Positions 18,596 to 26,480 of a stretch of 64,000 nucleotides of DNA are shown here, piece after piece. Position 1 is the first letter of the stretch; each line of letters opens with the position of its first letter. The stretch covers positions 434,001-498,000 of the forward strand of contig NZ_SRXY01000001.1 of assembly GCF_004804335.1 (NCBI RefSeq), written 5' to 3'. The notes beneath the pieces were generated by a model, which saw only the letters and a list, made by a program, of their open reading frames with translations, was not told where the DNA came from and did no database searches. This DNA is from Pacificoceanicola onchidii (GTDB taxonomy: Bacteria; Pseudomonadota; Alphaproteobacteria; Rhodobacterales; Rhodobacteraceae). Made by a program: the position numbers and the translations under genes.

Positions 18596-19282
18596 ATGCG
18601 TATCCTGTTGATCTTGCTCTTGTTCCTCGCCGCCTGCGGTCGTCCTTTGACCCCGTCCGAGACGGCCTATTTGACCGCGCTCCAGGGTGATCAGCTTGAC
18701 ACATCGCGCATACGGATCATCGACGGGCATTTTGCAGGCTCTTTCGTCTACAATATCCCGGTGCGCCCGCGCACAACCTGTCAGGAGCGCATCTGGCCGC
18801 CGATCACGGAGGAAAAGACTGCTGAGGTCTCCCCCGCCGCCACGGTGATCTACAATCGGATCCTCTATCGAAAAGATCTGTTCGAAGACAATCTGATGGC
18901 CGGATGGCCAGAGCGGATAGATCTGTTCCGGGCCATGCTGCTGGCGCATGAGGCGACCCATGTCTGGCAGTGGCAGAACCGCAAACGGACGGGCTTCACA
19001 CCGCTCAAAGCGCTGTCCGAGCACGCAGCGAGCGCCGATCCCTACCTGTTTGATCCGGACAACACCCGCGATTTCCTGAGCTATGGCTATGAACAGCAGG
19101 CCAGCATTGTCGAAGAGTACGTCTGCTGCCGCCTGCTCGACTCAAAGGCACCACGCACCGCCCGGCTTCGGGCGATGATTGGCAAGCATATGCCCATTGA
19201 GGGACTGGATCGCGCACTTGGCAAAGGGGTTGTGCGCCTGCCCTGGGCAGGAGCACAGACGAGAGGCATTTGCAGGCGCTAA
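18596..19282 (+). CDS. HExxH-motif lipoprotein, putative metallopeptidase-like
   Basis: A 228-residue lipoprotein: a short signal peptide and the lipobox FLAACG with acylated Cys14. The zinc motif H118-E-A-T-H122 (LLAHEATHVWQWQ) sits in a helix, and a Glu in GYEQQASIVEEY (near 166) is well placed to be the third ligand, so a gluzincin-like fold is possible. Two pairs of Cys occur (CQERIW and YVCCRLL). Proteolysis is unproven. Many small HExxH proteins of this kind are annotated only as hypothetical. The preceding gene ends 42 bases upstream. Confidence 0.7.
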   Translation: MRILLILLLFLAACGRPLTPSETAYLTALQGDQLDTSRIRIIDGHFAGSFVYNIPVRPRTTCQERIWPPITEEKTAEVSPAATVIYNRILYRKDLFEDNLMAGWPERIDLFRAMLLAHEATHVWQWQNRKRTGFTPLKALSEHAASADPYLFDPDNTRDFLSYGYEQQASIVEEYVCCRLLDSKAPRTARLRAMIGKHMPIEGLDRALGKGVVRLPWAGAQTRGICRR

Positions 19283-19283
19283 C

Positions 19284-19682
19284 CTATTCGATGCGCTGGA
19301 TTTCCTGCAGGTACGTCACCAGATCTACCACTGGCCGCGAGGTCAGCACCGGCTGGCCGGACGGGGCCTTGATCGGCACATCAAAACTGCCTTCGAAGTA
19401 ATCGCCAAAGACCGGCATGGGCGAGCCATGGCTGACCAAGGGATCGCGTCCGTCGATCCGCATCACCACGCGCTCCAAGGGAAACCGCCCACCGTTCTGC
19501 GCCGAAAGTTCGGTGAGATCGACCGGCTTGATCAACATCACTCCGGCCATCGGCCCATCGCCGCGCCCTTCAAGCCCGTGACAGGTGGCGCAATGGGTGT
19601 GGTAGTGCGAGCGGCCTATGTCGGCGTCCTGCGCAAAGGCTGGCATGGCCAGCAGAGCCAGACAGATGAATGGAACTTTCAT
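19284..19682 (-). CDS. monohaem c-type cytochrome, periplasmic
   Basis: A 132-residue secreted cytochrome c. The signal peptide ends at AMPAFA, haem attaches at CATCHG, and the probable axial Met lies in SPMPVFGD. Length and layout match the small cytochrome c class I proteins used as soluble electron carriers. GGAGGATC precedes the ATG. It is convergent with the HExxH lipoprotein gene and has no oxidoreductase neighbour, so its partner cannot be deduced. Confidence 0.9.
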   Translation of the reverse strand: MKVPFICLALLAMPAFAQDADIGRSHYHTHCATCHGLEGRGDGPMAGVMLIKPVDLTELSAQNGGRFPLERVVMRIDGRDPLVSHGSPMPVFGDYFEGSFDVPIKAPSGQPVLTSRPVVDLVTYLQEIQRIE

Positions 19683-19764
19683 AGCGTGATCCTCCGTTTG
19701 CCCCGCCTTGACATTGGCATGACCGGAGGATCACGTCCTTGACACGGGTCAAGGTGAAGCGCGC

Positions 19765-21327
19765 TCAGTGATCCTGATTGAGGGCCTCCGCCGCCGGAAT
19801 CTCCCTTTCGCGACGGGCGATGTACTCCAGAAGCTCTTCGTTCCTGGCCTCGTCCAGTTTGGGTTCCTCATAGTCCGCCAACAGCGCCCGCGCCTGCTCC
19901 AAAGCCCGCGCGGTGATCTCTTTGGAGCCATCGGCCATCCATTGCTCGATCGAGTTGTTGTCGAACAGCTCTGGCATGAAGTAGGCTGTCTGGAAATTGT
20001 CCTGCGTGTGCGGATGGCCGAGATAATGCCCCCCCGGCCCCACGTCCGGCACCGCCTTCAACGCCTCATCAAAGTCACCCCATTTTGGTCCTTCAGCCAT
20101 GCGATACGCCATGGCGCATTGCTCCACATCCACGATGAACTTCGCGACAGAACAGTGCATTCCGGCCTCGTTCCAGCCCGCAGAATGCCAGATGTAATTG
20201 GCCCCGGCGTGCATAACCGAAGAGAGCGTTGTGGCGCTTTCATAGCCAGCCTGTGCGTCAAAAGTCTTGGCCCCGCCCAACGTGTTGGAGGTGCGCCAAG
20301 GCACGTCATAATACCGCGCCATCTGGCCGATCATGAAGTTCATAAGGCTGATTTCCGGGGTTCCTGCCATCGGCGCGCCTGATTTCATGCTGACGGTCGA
20401 AAGATAGTGGCCATAGATCGCGGGCGCGCCTTTGCGGACAACCTGCGTATAGGCAAGTGCCGAGAGGGCTTCGGCGTTAAGCTGCGCCACCGTGGCCGGG
20501 ACAGAGGCAGGCGTGTTGGCCCCACCCAAGACAAAAGGTGAGCAGAGCACAGGCTGGTTGCGGCGGCAGAAGGCGCGTAGCGCGCCGAGCATGGTTTCAT
20601 CCCAGACCAGCGGTGAGTTGCCGTTGATATTGCCCGTGGTGACCGGGTGCTCCTCCATGAACTCCGCACCAAAGAGGATCGCGCACATGTCCATCACGTC
20701 TTCGGCGTTCTTGGGCGATGTGGTCATGCCCATGAACATCTTGTCCGAGTGTTTCATCGACGAATAGGTGATGCGCAGGTGGCGCTGGCTGATCGGGTGA
20801 TCGTAGGGTTCAACGATGTGATGCGCGGTGGAGTGCAGCGCCGGGGACATTTGGCTGAGCTTGTGGAACATCGCCAGATCGTCCAGCGTCGGATTGCGGC
20901 GAACGTCGTCAAGATCGCGCAAATAGGGCGCGCCGGTCATCGGGACAAAGACCGCATTGCGCCCGCCGAGCCGCAGATTGTTGGCCGGGTTGCGGGCGTG
21001 GTAGGTGAAATCGGACGGGATTGTCTTGATCAATTCGCGCACAAGACCGCGATCGAGATAAACCGTTTCTCCGTCAATCTTCGCCCCGGCCCGTCGCCAG
21101 TCTTCCAGCGCGATGGGATCGCGGAACACCACACCGACGTTTTCGAGGATGTCCATGGAGGCCGCGTCGATCCGCTCCACCTGTGCGCCATCCATGACTT
21201 CGCAGCGCGGCAGCACGTTGGTCAATCCCGGCAACATGGTGAAATCCCGGGCGCTGCGCAGACTTCTGCGGGCCGAGCGGCCTCCGGCGCGGCTTCGGGT
21301 GCGGGTCTGGGGGGCTTGAGCGTTCAT
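19765..21327 (-). CDS. MttB-superfamily methyltransferase, non-pyrrolysine type
   Basis: A 520-residue member of the trimethylamine methyltransferase (MttB) superfamily, which passes a methyl group from an amine to a corrinoid protein. The frame is read straight through with no in-frame amber codon, so it lacks the pyrrolysine of true archaeal TMA methyltransferases. Family members of this kind act on quaternary amines such as glycine betaine, proline betaine or carnitine. AAGGAGACC precedes the ATG at 21327, and the basic N-terminal tail (RTRSRAGGRSARRS) is typical of rhodobacterial copies. No corrinoid protein gene is adjacent, so the reaction is unproven. Confidence 0.85.
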   Translation of the reverse strand: MNAQAPQTRTRSRAGGRSARRSLRSARDFTMLPGLTNVLPRCEVMDGAQVERIDAASMDILENVGVVFRDPIALEDWRRAGAKIDGETVYLDRGLVRELIKTIPSDFTYHARNPANNLRLGGRNAVFVPMTGAPYLRDLDDVRRNPTLDDLAMFHKLSQMSPALHSTAHHIVEPYDHPISQRHLRITYSSMKHSDKMFMGMTTSPKNAEDVMDMCAILFGAEFMEEHPVTTGNINGNSPLVWDETMLGALRAFCRRNQPVLCSPFVLGGANTPASVPATVAQLNAEALSALAYTQVVRKGAPAIYGHYLSTVSMKSGAPMAGTPEISLMNFMIGQMARYYDVPWRTSNTLGGAKTFDAQAGYESATTLSSVMHAGANYIWHSAGWNEAGMHCSVAKFIVDVEQCAMAYRMAEGPKWGDFDEALKAVPDVGPGGHYLGHPHTQDNFQTAYFMPELFDNNSIEQWMADGSKEITARALEQARALLADYEEPKLDEARNEELLEYIARREREIPAAEALNQDH

Positions 21328-21496
21328 GGCGCGGTCTCCTTGCTTGGCCCGAGTGTGACGCAGAGCGCGCGGCGCGATGCGGATGATTGCGAAATCCCGG
21401 AGATGGAAACGACTCCCGATCAAACGGCGCGACACAAGGGTCAAACCCCACCTTTGCCCCTTGCGTTTTGCGCTTCGGGCGGCCAAACCTGCGCCT

Positions 21497-21630
21497 GTTC
21501 TCAGGGCGGGGTGAAATTCCCTACCGGCGGTGACAGCCCGCGAGCGCCTTTTGCGTAAAACCGAAAGGGTCAGCAGAGACCGGTGAAATTCCGGCGCCGA
21601 CGGTGAAAGTCCGGATGGAAGAGAACCAAC
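21497..21630 (+). promoter_or_regulatory. FMN riboswitch (RFN element)
   Basis: The conserved RFN blocks occur in order: TCAGGGCGGGGTGAAATTCC with CTACCGGCGGT at 21501-21532, AGCCCGCGAGCGC, a variable stem, GGTCAGCAGAGACCGGTGAA, then GCCGACGGTGAAAGTCCGGA and TGGAAGAGAACC. It precedes ribH by about 70 bases. After it comes a hairpin (21630-21655, CGGGTG/CACCCG stem) without a T tract, so control is more likely translational or Rho-dependent than by intrinsic termination. Confidence 0.95.
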
Positions 21631-21701
21631 CGGCGGGTGTCTTGCACCCGTCCGGCTGTAGACGCCTTGGGACCATTTTGGACAAACTCAAGGATGGTTC
21701 C

Positions 21702-22139
21702 ATGACTGAAAAACTGAAAATTGCCTTTGTGAAGGCGCGCTGGCACAGCGAGATTGTCGATCAGGCTTTGAAGGGTTTTGAGGCCCGTATGGCCGCGTCG
21801 GGCAAACCTTACGAGGTTACAGCCTATGACGTGCCGGGGGCTTTCGAGATGCCGCTTCTGGCGAAAAAACTCGGCGCAAGCGGCAAGTTTGACGCCGTGG
21901 TCTGCGCCGCTCTGGTGGTCGATGGCGGGATTTACCGGCACGATTTTGTCGCCGCTGCGGTGGTCGACGGGCTGATGCAGGCACAGATGGAAACGGGTGT
22001 TCCGACCTATTCGGTCTCGCTCACCCCGCACCACTTCCAGCCGACGGAAGTGCACATCACCTTCTACACCGAGCATTTCGTCAAGAAAGGCGCCGAGGCC
22101 GCCGATGCGGTTTTGATGATCGCCGATCTGGAGATTTGA
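21702..22139 (+). CDS. ribH: 6,7-dimethyl-8-ribityllumazine synthase, RibH2 type
   Basis: A 145-residue lumazine synthase, which makes the last intermediate of riboflavin synthesis. The N-terminal FVKARWHSEIVDQA has a Trp at the substrate-stacking position, as in Brucella and Mesorhizobium RibH2, while typical RibH has Phe. LTPHHFQ supplies the catalytic His pair. The ATG at 21702 follows AAGGA. A standard ribH for basal synthesis is expected elsewhere. This copy stands alone behind an FMN riboswitch, as in Brucella ribH2, and so is probably made when flavin is scarce. Confidence 0.93.
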   Translation: MTEKLKIAFVKARWHSEIVDQALKGFEARMAASGKPYEVTAYDVPGAFEMPLLAKKLGASGKFDAVVCAALVVDGGIYRHDFVAAAVVDGLMQAQMETGVPTYSVSLTPHHFQPTEVHITFYTEHFVKKGAEAADAVLMIADLEI

Positions 22140-22271
22140 GATTGGGGCGGCGCGCGGCAGGCCCCGCGCGCCGATCCTTGCCGAGGCGGTCAAGAAGTCT
22201 TTTCCGGGGAGCGGATGCGCGCTACGATTGTGCCGTAGAATAACGAGCACAAACAGTTGCGGGGCAAACCG

Positions 22272-23516
22272 ATGGACAGGCGGCATTTTACACTCAGCGC
22301 GGTGGCGCTTTCCTTATCCGGATGTATGAGCACGGGGCTGAGTGCGCCGCAGGTGGCGCGGCCCGATCCGGTGACCGATCCGGGGCTGCGCCCCCAGCCG
22401 AATGCCTCTTATGATGCGTGGGTGGCGGCGTTCCGGGAGCGGGCCATGGCGCGGGGGATTACCGCGCAGACGCTGAACGCGGCCTTTCGGGGGCAAGGCT
22501 ATCTGCCGGGCGTGATCGAACGGGATCGCAACCAGACGGAATTCAAACGCTCGCTCGAGGATTATCTGGCCATTGTCGCGCCGGAGGAGAAGATCCGCTT
22601 CGGCAAACCGCTTTATGCCCGCCAGCGCGGAACCCTTTCGCAGATCGAAGGACAATACGGCGTGCCGCCGCATATCCTCGCCTCGGTCTGGGGTCTGGAG
22701 AGCTATTTCGGCACCAAACGCGGGACGATCCCGGTGATCTCGGCCACCTCGACGCTGGCCTGGGAAGGGCGGCGCGGGCGGTTCTTTGAATCCAACCTGA
22801 TGGATGCTTTGCGGATTGTTCAGACGGGGGACGCGCGGCCTGCGCAACTGGTGGGAAGCTGGGCCGGGGCGATGGGCCACACGCAGCTTATCCCGAACGC
22901 CTATCAGGCCAATGCGGTCGACTTCAACGGCGATGGCAAACGTGACATCTGGACCGATGATCCGACCGATGCGCTCGCCACAACCGCCCGTTTCCTGTCA
23001 CGCGCCGGGTGGCGGCGAGGGCAGACGTGGGGGCTCGAAGTGACTGTTCCTGCGGGCTATTCCGGCCCGACAGGGCGCAAGAACCGGCGCAGCGTGGTCT
23101 CATGGCGTGACCTGGGCATCCGCGCGGCCAAGGGCGGCAGCCTGCCGGATCATGGCTCTGCGGCGCTGCTCGCGCCGATGGGCCTCTCGCGTCCGACCTT
23201 CCTCGTGTATCACAACTTCAATATGATCCTGCGCTACAATCCGTCGGAAAACTATGGGCTGGCCGTGGGTTACATGGCGGATCGTCTGAACGGCGGCGGG
23301 CCGCTGCGCGGCACTTTCGGGCCGGACAAATACGGGCTGACTTTGGAAGATCGCAAAGCCATTCAGGCCGGTCTCACGCGGCGCGGCTTTGACGCGGGCA
23401 AGGCCGATGGGGTGATTGGCAAAAAGACCGAAGCGGCCATCCGGGCTTTCCAGCAATCTGCCGGTCTCGCGGTGACGGGCACACCTTCGAAAGCGCTGCT
23501 GCAGGCTTTGACATAG
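22272..23516 (+). CDS. membrane-bound lytic murein transglycosylase B family, with peptidoglycan-binding domain
   Basis: A 414-residue lipoprotein lytic transglycosylase that cleaves glycan strands of peptidoglycan. The lipobox LSLSGC gives an acylated Cys17. The MltB-type catalytic Glu is in SVWGLESYFG, and SWAGAMGHTQLIP and DFNGDGKRDIW are family signatures. Residues about 350-410 (RKAIQAGLTRRGFDAGKADG ... IRAFQQSAGL) form a PG_binding_1 domain. The TTG at 22257 is a possible start, but the ATG at 22272 begins the signal peptide. The gene is convergent with the SARP regulator. Confidence 0.93.
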   Translation: MDRRHFTLSAVALSLSGCMSTGLSAPQVARPDPVTDPGLRPQPNASYDAWVAAFRERAMARGITAQTLNAAFRGQGYLPGVIERDRNQTEFKRSLEDYLAIVAPEEKIRFGKPLYARQRGTLSQIEGQYGVPPHILASVWGLESYFGTKRGTIPVISATSTLAWEGRRGRFFESNLMDALRIVQTGDARPAQLVGSWAGAMGHTQLIPNAYQANAVDFNGDGKRDIWTDDPTDALATTARFLSRAGWRRGQTWGLEVTVPAGYSGPTGRKNRRSVVSWRDLGIRAAKGGSLPDHGSAALLAPMGLSRPTFLVYHNFNMILRYNPSENYGLAVGYMADRLNGGGPLRGTFGPDKYGLTLEDRKAIQAGLTRRGFDAGKADGVIGKKTEAAIRAFQQSAGLAVTGTPSKALLQALT

Positions 23517-23520
23517 CGCG

Positions 23521-25125
23521 TCAGAGCAGCGCGCGGATCGGCTCCAGCATGCCATTGTTGCGCAGGAAGGTGACCGGATAATTGCCGTCATTGACCAGCC
23601 GATCCACCGAGAACCCCGGCTCGATCTTGGTCAGCTTGTCGGCCACGGCCTGCGCTTTTGCAAGATCGCCCTTCAGCGCATAAAGCGCCAGAAGCTGGCG
23701 GTGCGCGGGGCGCGACAGCGGGGCGGATCGGGTGGCCGCCTCCCCGGCCTCGATGGCCTCGTCCGGCTTGTTGCAGGCGATGGCAATCAGGCAGCGGCCG
23801 GTGTCCCACCAGTGCTTGAACGGCGAGGTCGAGGCGATGTGGCTCGCGCGTTTCGAGGCGGACAGGGCCTCTTCGTGGTTGCCCGCAAACAGATGCGCCT
23901 CGGCCAGCGAGTTCCACGCAATGGCGTTGGCGGGATTGCGTTCCACCGCCCGCTCCGCCAATTCGAAAAAGCCCGCGCCATCGCGCAGCGTGGTGCCGCG
24001 CACCTTGCCGGCCAGCGCCTGGATAAGCGGGTTGTCAGCGCCATCCTCAAGCGCCCGATAGTGCAGGTCGACCGCCTCTTCGCGCAGCGCCTGCGGATCG
24101 CCTTCCGCGCGTTCGACAATCTGGATCATCCGGATCAACGCCGACCACGCCAGATAGATTCCGTTCTGATCGTGCTCATAGGCCTGCTTCATCAGCCCGT
24201 AGGCCTCGCTCAACGCTTTGCCTTCAAAGCTGAACATCCGGTAAAGCCCGAGCCTGGATAGCGCGGTGGCGCGGGCTTCGGGGCGAGAGCTGTCGAGCAC
24301 CTGCGGCAGCTTGCCGATGATCTGGTCTGCCGCCTCGAACACGGTTTTTCCGATGTGTTCGGGCGTTTCCAGAATGTCGTGTAGTCGCTCGATGTGCTGC
24401 AGTTTGGAATAGAGGATGCGTCCGCTGGACTGATGCACGGCCTTGACGAAAAGCGCATGGCCGGAGCCGTCGCGCAGCAATTGCGAGCTAACCGCCACAT
24501 CCGCAACCGGCATTTGTTCTGCCAGTTCCGGCACGTCCTGAGATTGCCGCCAGGCGCGGATCTGCTCGCTGATGTTCTCGCCGATCTGGTTCGCCAGAAC
24601 CTCGCCCAGAAAGGTCTCCTGCATCGTGCCGTCCGATGCAGAAGAGCAGTTGATCAGGATGCCGGTGGCGGCAATGGGGCGGGCTCGGCTGACGCGGTTC
24701 TCAAGCTCCGCGCGCTCCATCCGAAGCCATTCTTCGAACTCCGGATCACGCACATCCAGCCCTTGCAACATGTCGATGCGTTCATCGACGGGCAGGATTT
24801 CGTCAATCAGATCGACCGTGACCGCTCCAGCCTTCAGCGACACCGTGGATCGGTCCGTCTGCAGAATATCGCTTTGCGCGCCAAGAGCGGTGCGCAGCTT
24901 GCTCAGAGCTTGCCGCAGGTTGGCGCTGGCCTGCTCGGGACCGAAGGTCGACCAGAGCTTGTCTTCGAGCCAGCGGCGCGGACGGGACATGCCGGGGCTG
25001 AGCGCAAGCAGCGCGATGAGCGCCTGGTTCTTGGCGCCTTTTGGCGTAAGCACGACTTCATCCGGCCCGGTCAGTTGGAACGGCCCGAGTACCGACACAT
25101 GAAGGCGAAATTGCTGCGTGCTCAT
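23521..25125 (-). CDS. SARP/OmpR-type winged-helix regulator with TPR domain
   Basis: A 534-residue regulator: an OmpR-type winged helix (about 10-105; LTPKGAKNQALIALLAL, SRPRRWLEDKLWS, ANLRQALSKLR), then a bacterial transcriptional-activation-like linker, an adenylate-cyclase-associated-like middle region, and TPR repeats (about 290-500). This layout matches SARP proteins, which bind tandem heptamer direct repeats. The gene is divergent from the YDG-haloperoxidase gene with a 164-base gap, and such heptamers (TCACGC) occur there and before the second haloperoxidase homologue. It is the natural candidate regulator of this cluster, by inference. No phosphoacceptor or kinase is linked. Confidence 0.85.
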   Translation of the reverse strand: MSTQQFRLHVSVLGPFQLTGPDEVVLTPKGAKNQALIALLALSPGMSRPRRWLEDKLWSTFGPEQASANLRQALSKLRTALGAQSDILQTDRSTVSLKAGAVTVDLIDEILPVDERIDMLQGLDVRDPEFEEWLRMERAELENRVSRARPIAATGILINCSSASDGTMQETFLGEVLANQIGENISEQIRAWRQSQDVPELAEQMPVADVAVSSQLLRDGSGHALFVKAVHQSSGRILYSKLQHIERLHDILETPEHIGKTVFEAADQIIGKLPQVLDSSRPEARATALSRLGLYRMFSFEGKALSEAYGLMKQAYEHDQNGIYLAWSALIRMIQIVERAEGDPQALREEAVDLHYRALEDGADNPLIQALAGKVRGTTLRDGAGFFELAERAVERNPANAIAWNSLAEAHLFAGNHEEALSASKRASHIASTSPFKHWWDTGRCLIAIACNKPDEAIEAGEAATRSAPLSRPAHRQLLALYALKGDLAKAQAVADKLTKIEPGFSVDRLVNDGNYPVTFLRNNGMLEPIRALL

Positions 25126-25187
25126 AATAACAGGTGCAGTCCAAAACCCTTATGGACGCTATCACCTGAGGGGAGGTCAAGCAACAG

Positions 25188-25225
25188 GCGTGAATATTTC
25201 GTTAATTTGTAGGCTGCTGCGTGAT
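25188..25225. promoter_or_regulatory. two TCACGC motifs in the SARP-haloperoxidase divergent promoter
   Basis: GCGTGAA at 25188-25194 and GCGTGAT at 25219-25225 (complement TTCACGC and ATCACGC) are 31 bp apart. The same heptamer is repeated in register upstream of 28790. A GTTAACG (25259) close to the start codon also resembles the two CGTTAAC copies at 28734 and 28745. Confidence 0.45.
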
Positions 25226-25289
25226 CGGTCTTTGACCTGCGCACAACTTTGAACAAAGGTTAACGTAAGGATATTTGAGGGGACAGGAA

Positions 25290-26381
25290 ATGCCGCGTTT
25301 TGGGTATGACGGATACGATGGCTATGATGGGTACGATGGTTATGACGGGTATGATGGCTACGACGGATACGATGGCTATGACGGCTACGATGGGTACGAC
25401 GGTCGCGGTGGCGGCGGGACACCCAGCGGCGCGGTAGGCAGCGCCCGGGACGGCACCGTTGGCCATTGGGACGGCACGCCCGATCGCACCCCCAAGATCC
25501 ACGAAGACAGCTGGAAGGCTTACCAGACGCTTGGCGGCAAGCCCAAGGCGCAGGTTCTCGACAAAACACTTGGCGCGATGTTCGGCGTGACGCTGAACAG
25601 CGGGCAACAGGCCAATACAACCGGGACCGTGCAGTGCTTTGGCCAGACCATTGTCACGCTGAACAAGCCCGACAATGCCTTCCTCGCGGACAACCAGTTG
25701 CACTATCTGCGCACCGCCGCAGACCTGCGCCCGGACCGGATCGGCGAGATCAAGGTCCAGATCAGCAATCTGAAGTCCTTTTTCGGGCTGGTTGGTCATA
25801 TGTCCCCCAGCGCAACGAAATGGACGCTGGCGATGCATTTCGCCGTGCTGCGCCTGATCGCCAGCCTGCACCAGCCGCTGAAGTTCGGTTTTGACGTCGC
25901 GCGCCCGATTTCCATGTCCTACAAGGTGCAGCCGATCATTCAGACGCCCGGCCACGGTGCCTGGCCATCCGGCCATGCCACGGAGGCCTTTGCCCTGGCA
26001 ACGCTGCTGACGCGGCTGTTCTACAACCGGGCATTTGATCCGAAGACCGAGATCGCAAACGGCAACGAGCTTTATCGGCACGCCGCGCGCATCGCCATGA
26101 ACCGCACTGTTGCGGGCGTGCATTTCCCGAGTGACAGCATGGCGGGCGCGGTGCTAGGCGTGACTGTGGCAGAGGCGCTTGTGCGGCTTTTGGACGGTGA
26201 GACAGAAACACCGACACGGCTCTATCACGGCGAAAGTTATAAGGGTGATTTTAATCTTTCCCTGCTTTCTTCGGCACTGAACGATGCCTCCATCGTGGAG
26301 ATCGCCTCTTCGCCGTTGCCGAGTGGTCAGGTGCCTTTTTGGTTGTCGCAGCTTTGGGCCGCCGCAAAGGATGAATGGTAA
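25290..26381 (+). CDS. vanadium haloperoxidase/PAP2-superfamily enzyme with N-terminal YDG repeats
   Basis: A 363-residue protein. Residues 6-38 are eleven tandem Tyr-Asp-Gly triplets, followed by a Gly-rich linker and a C-terminal vanadium-dependent haloperoxidase (VHPO)/PAP2 domain with every vanadate- or phosphate-binding residue: K198-x6-R205-P206, S227-G228-H229 in WPSGHATEA, R272, and axial His H278 in AGVHFPSD. Such enzymes oxidise halides with peroxide or hydrolyse phosphate esters, and the sequence alone does not decide. No signal peptide is seen. GGGGACAGGAA precedes the ATG at 25290. It ends at a strong terminator. A regulator gene is divergent upstream, and a second, degenerate VHPO lies 2.4 kb away. 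Confidence 0.88.
   Translation: MPRFGYDGYDGYDGYDGYDGYDGYDGYDGYDGYDGYDGRGGGGTPSGAVGSARDGTVGHWDGTPDRTPKIHEDSWKAYQTLGGKPKAQVLDKTLGAMFGVTLNSGQQANTTGTVQCFGQTIVTLNKPDNAFLADNQLHYLRTAADLRPDRIGEIKVQISNLKSFFGLVGHMSPSATKWTLAMHFAVLRLIASLHQPLKFGFDVARPISMSYKVQPIIQTPGHGAWPSGHATEAFALATLLTRLFYNRAFDPKTEIANGNELYRHAARIAMNRTVAGVHFPSDSMAGAVLGVTVAEALVRLLDGETETPTRLYHGESYKGDFNLSLLSSALNDASIVEIASSPLPSGQVPFWLSQLWAAAKDEW
25305..25403 (+). repeat. in-frame nonanucleotide repeats encoding (YDG)11
   Basis: Eleven 9-base units encode Tyr-Asp-Gly. Third positions vary freely (TAT/TAC, GAT/GAC and all four Gly codons), so the peptide is kept while the DNA has diverged. That argues for selection on the peptide rather than recent slippage. 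Confidence 0.9.
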
Positions 26382-26437
26382 TCGGTTTTGGTCAGTAGAA
26401 GCGGGGGCATCGTTCCCTACTGATGTTTGTGAGTGCG

Positions 26438-26466
26438 CCGGGACATCGCTGATGTCCCGGTTTTTT
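26438..26466 (+). terminator. intrinsic terminator after the YDG-haloperoxidase gene
   Basis: Perfect 10-bp stem CCGGGACATC / GATGTCCCGG with a GCT loop and six Ts. It sits 57 bases after the stop and just before the convergent subtilase gene's stop, so it may also work against read-through from the other strand only weakly (no T tract on that side). Confidence 0.92.
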
Positions 26467-26480
26467 CTTGCCTCGTACCC

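Noticed and set aside
19765-21327. Pyrrolysine-containing TMA methyltransferase
   Set aside because: No in-frame amber codon interrupts the gene.
21630-21655. Intrinsic terminator of the FMN riboswitch
   Set aside because: Stem is good but no T tract follows it.
25305-25403. CRISPR array or simple minisatellite
   Set aside because: Units are contiguous 9-mers, in frame, with synonymous variation and no spacers.
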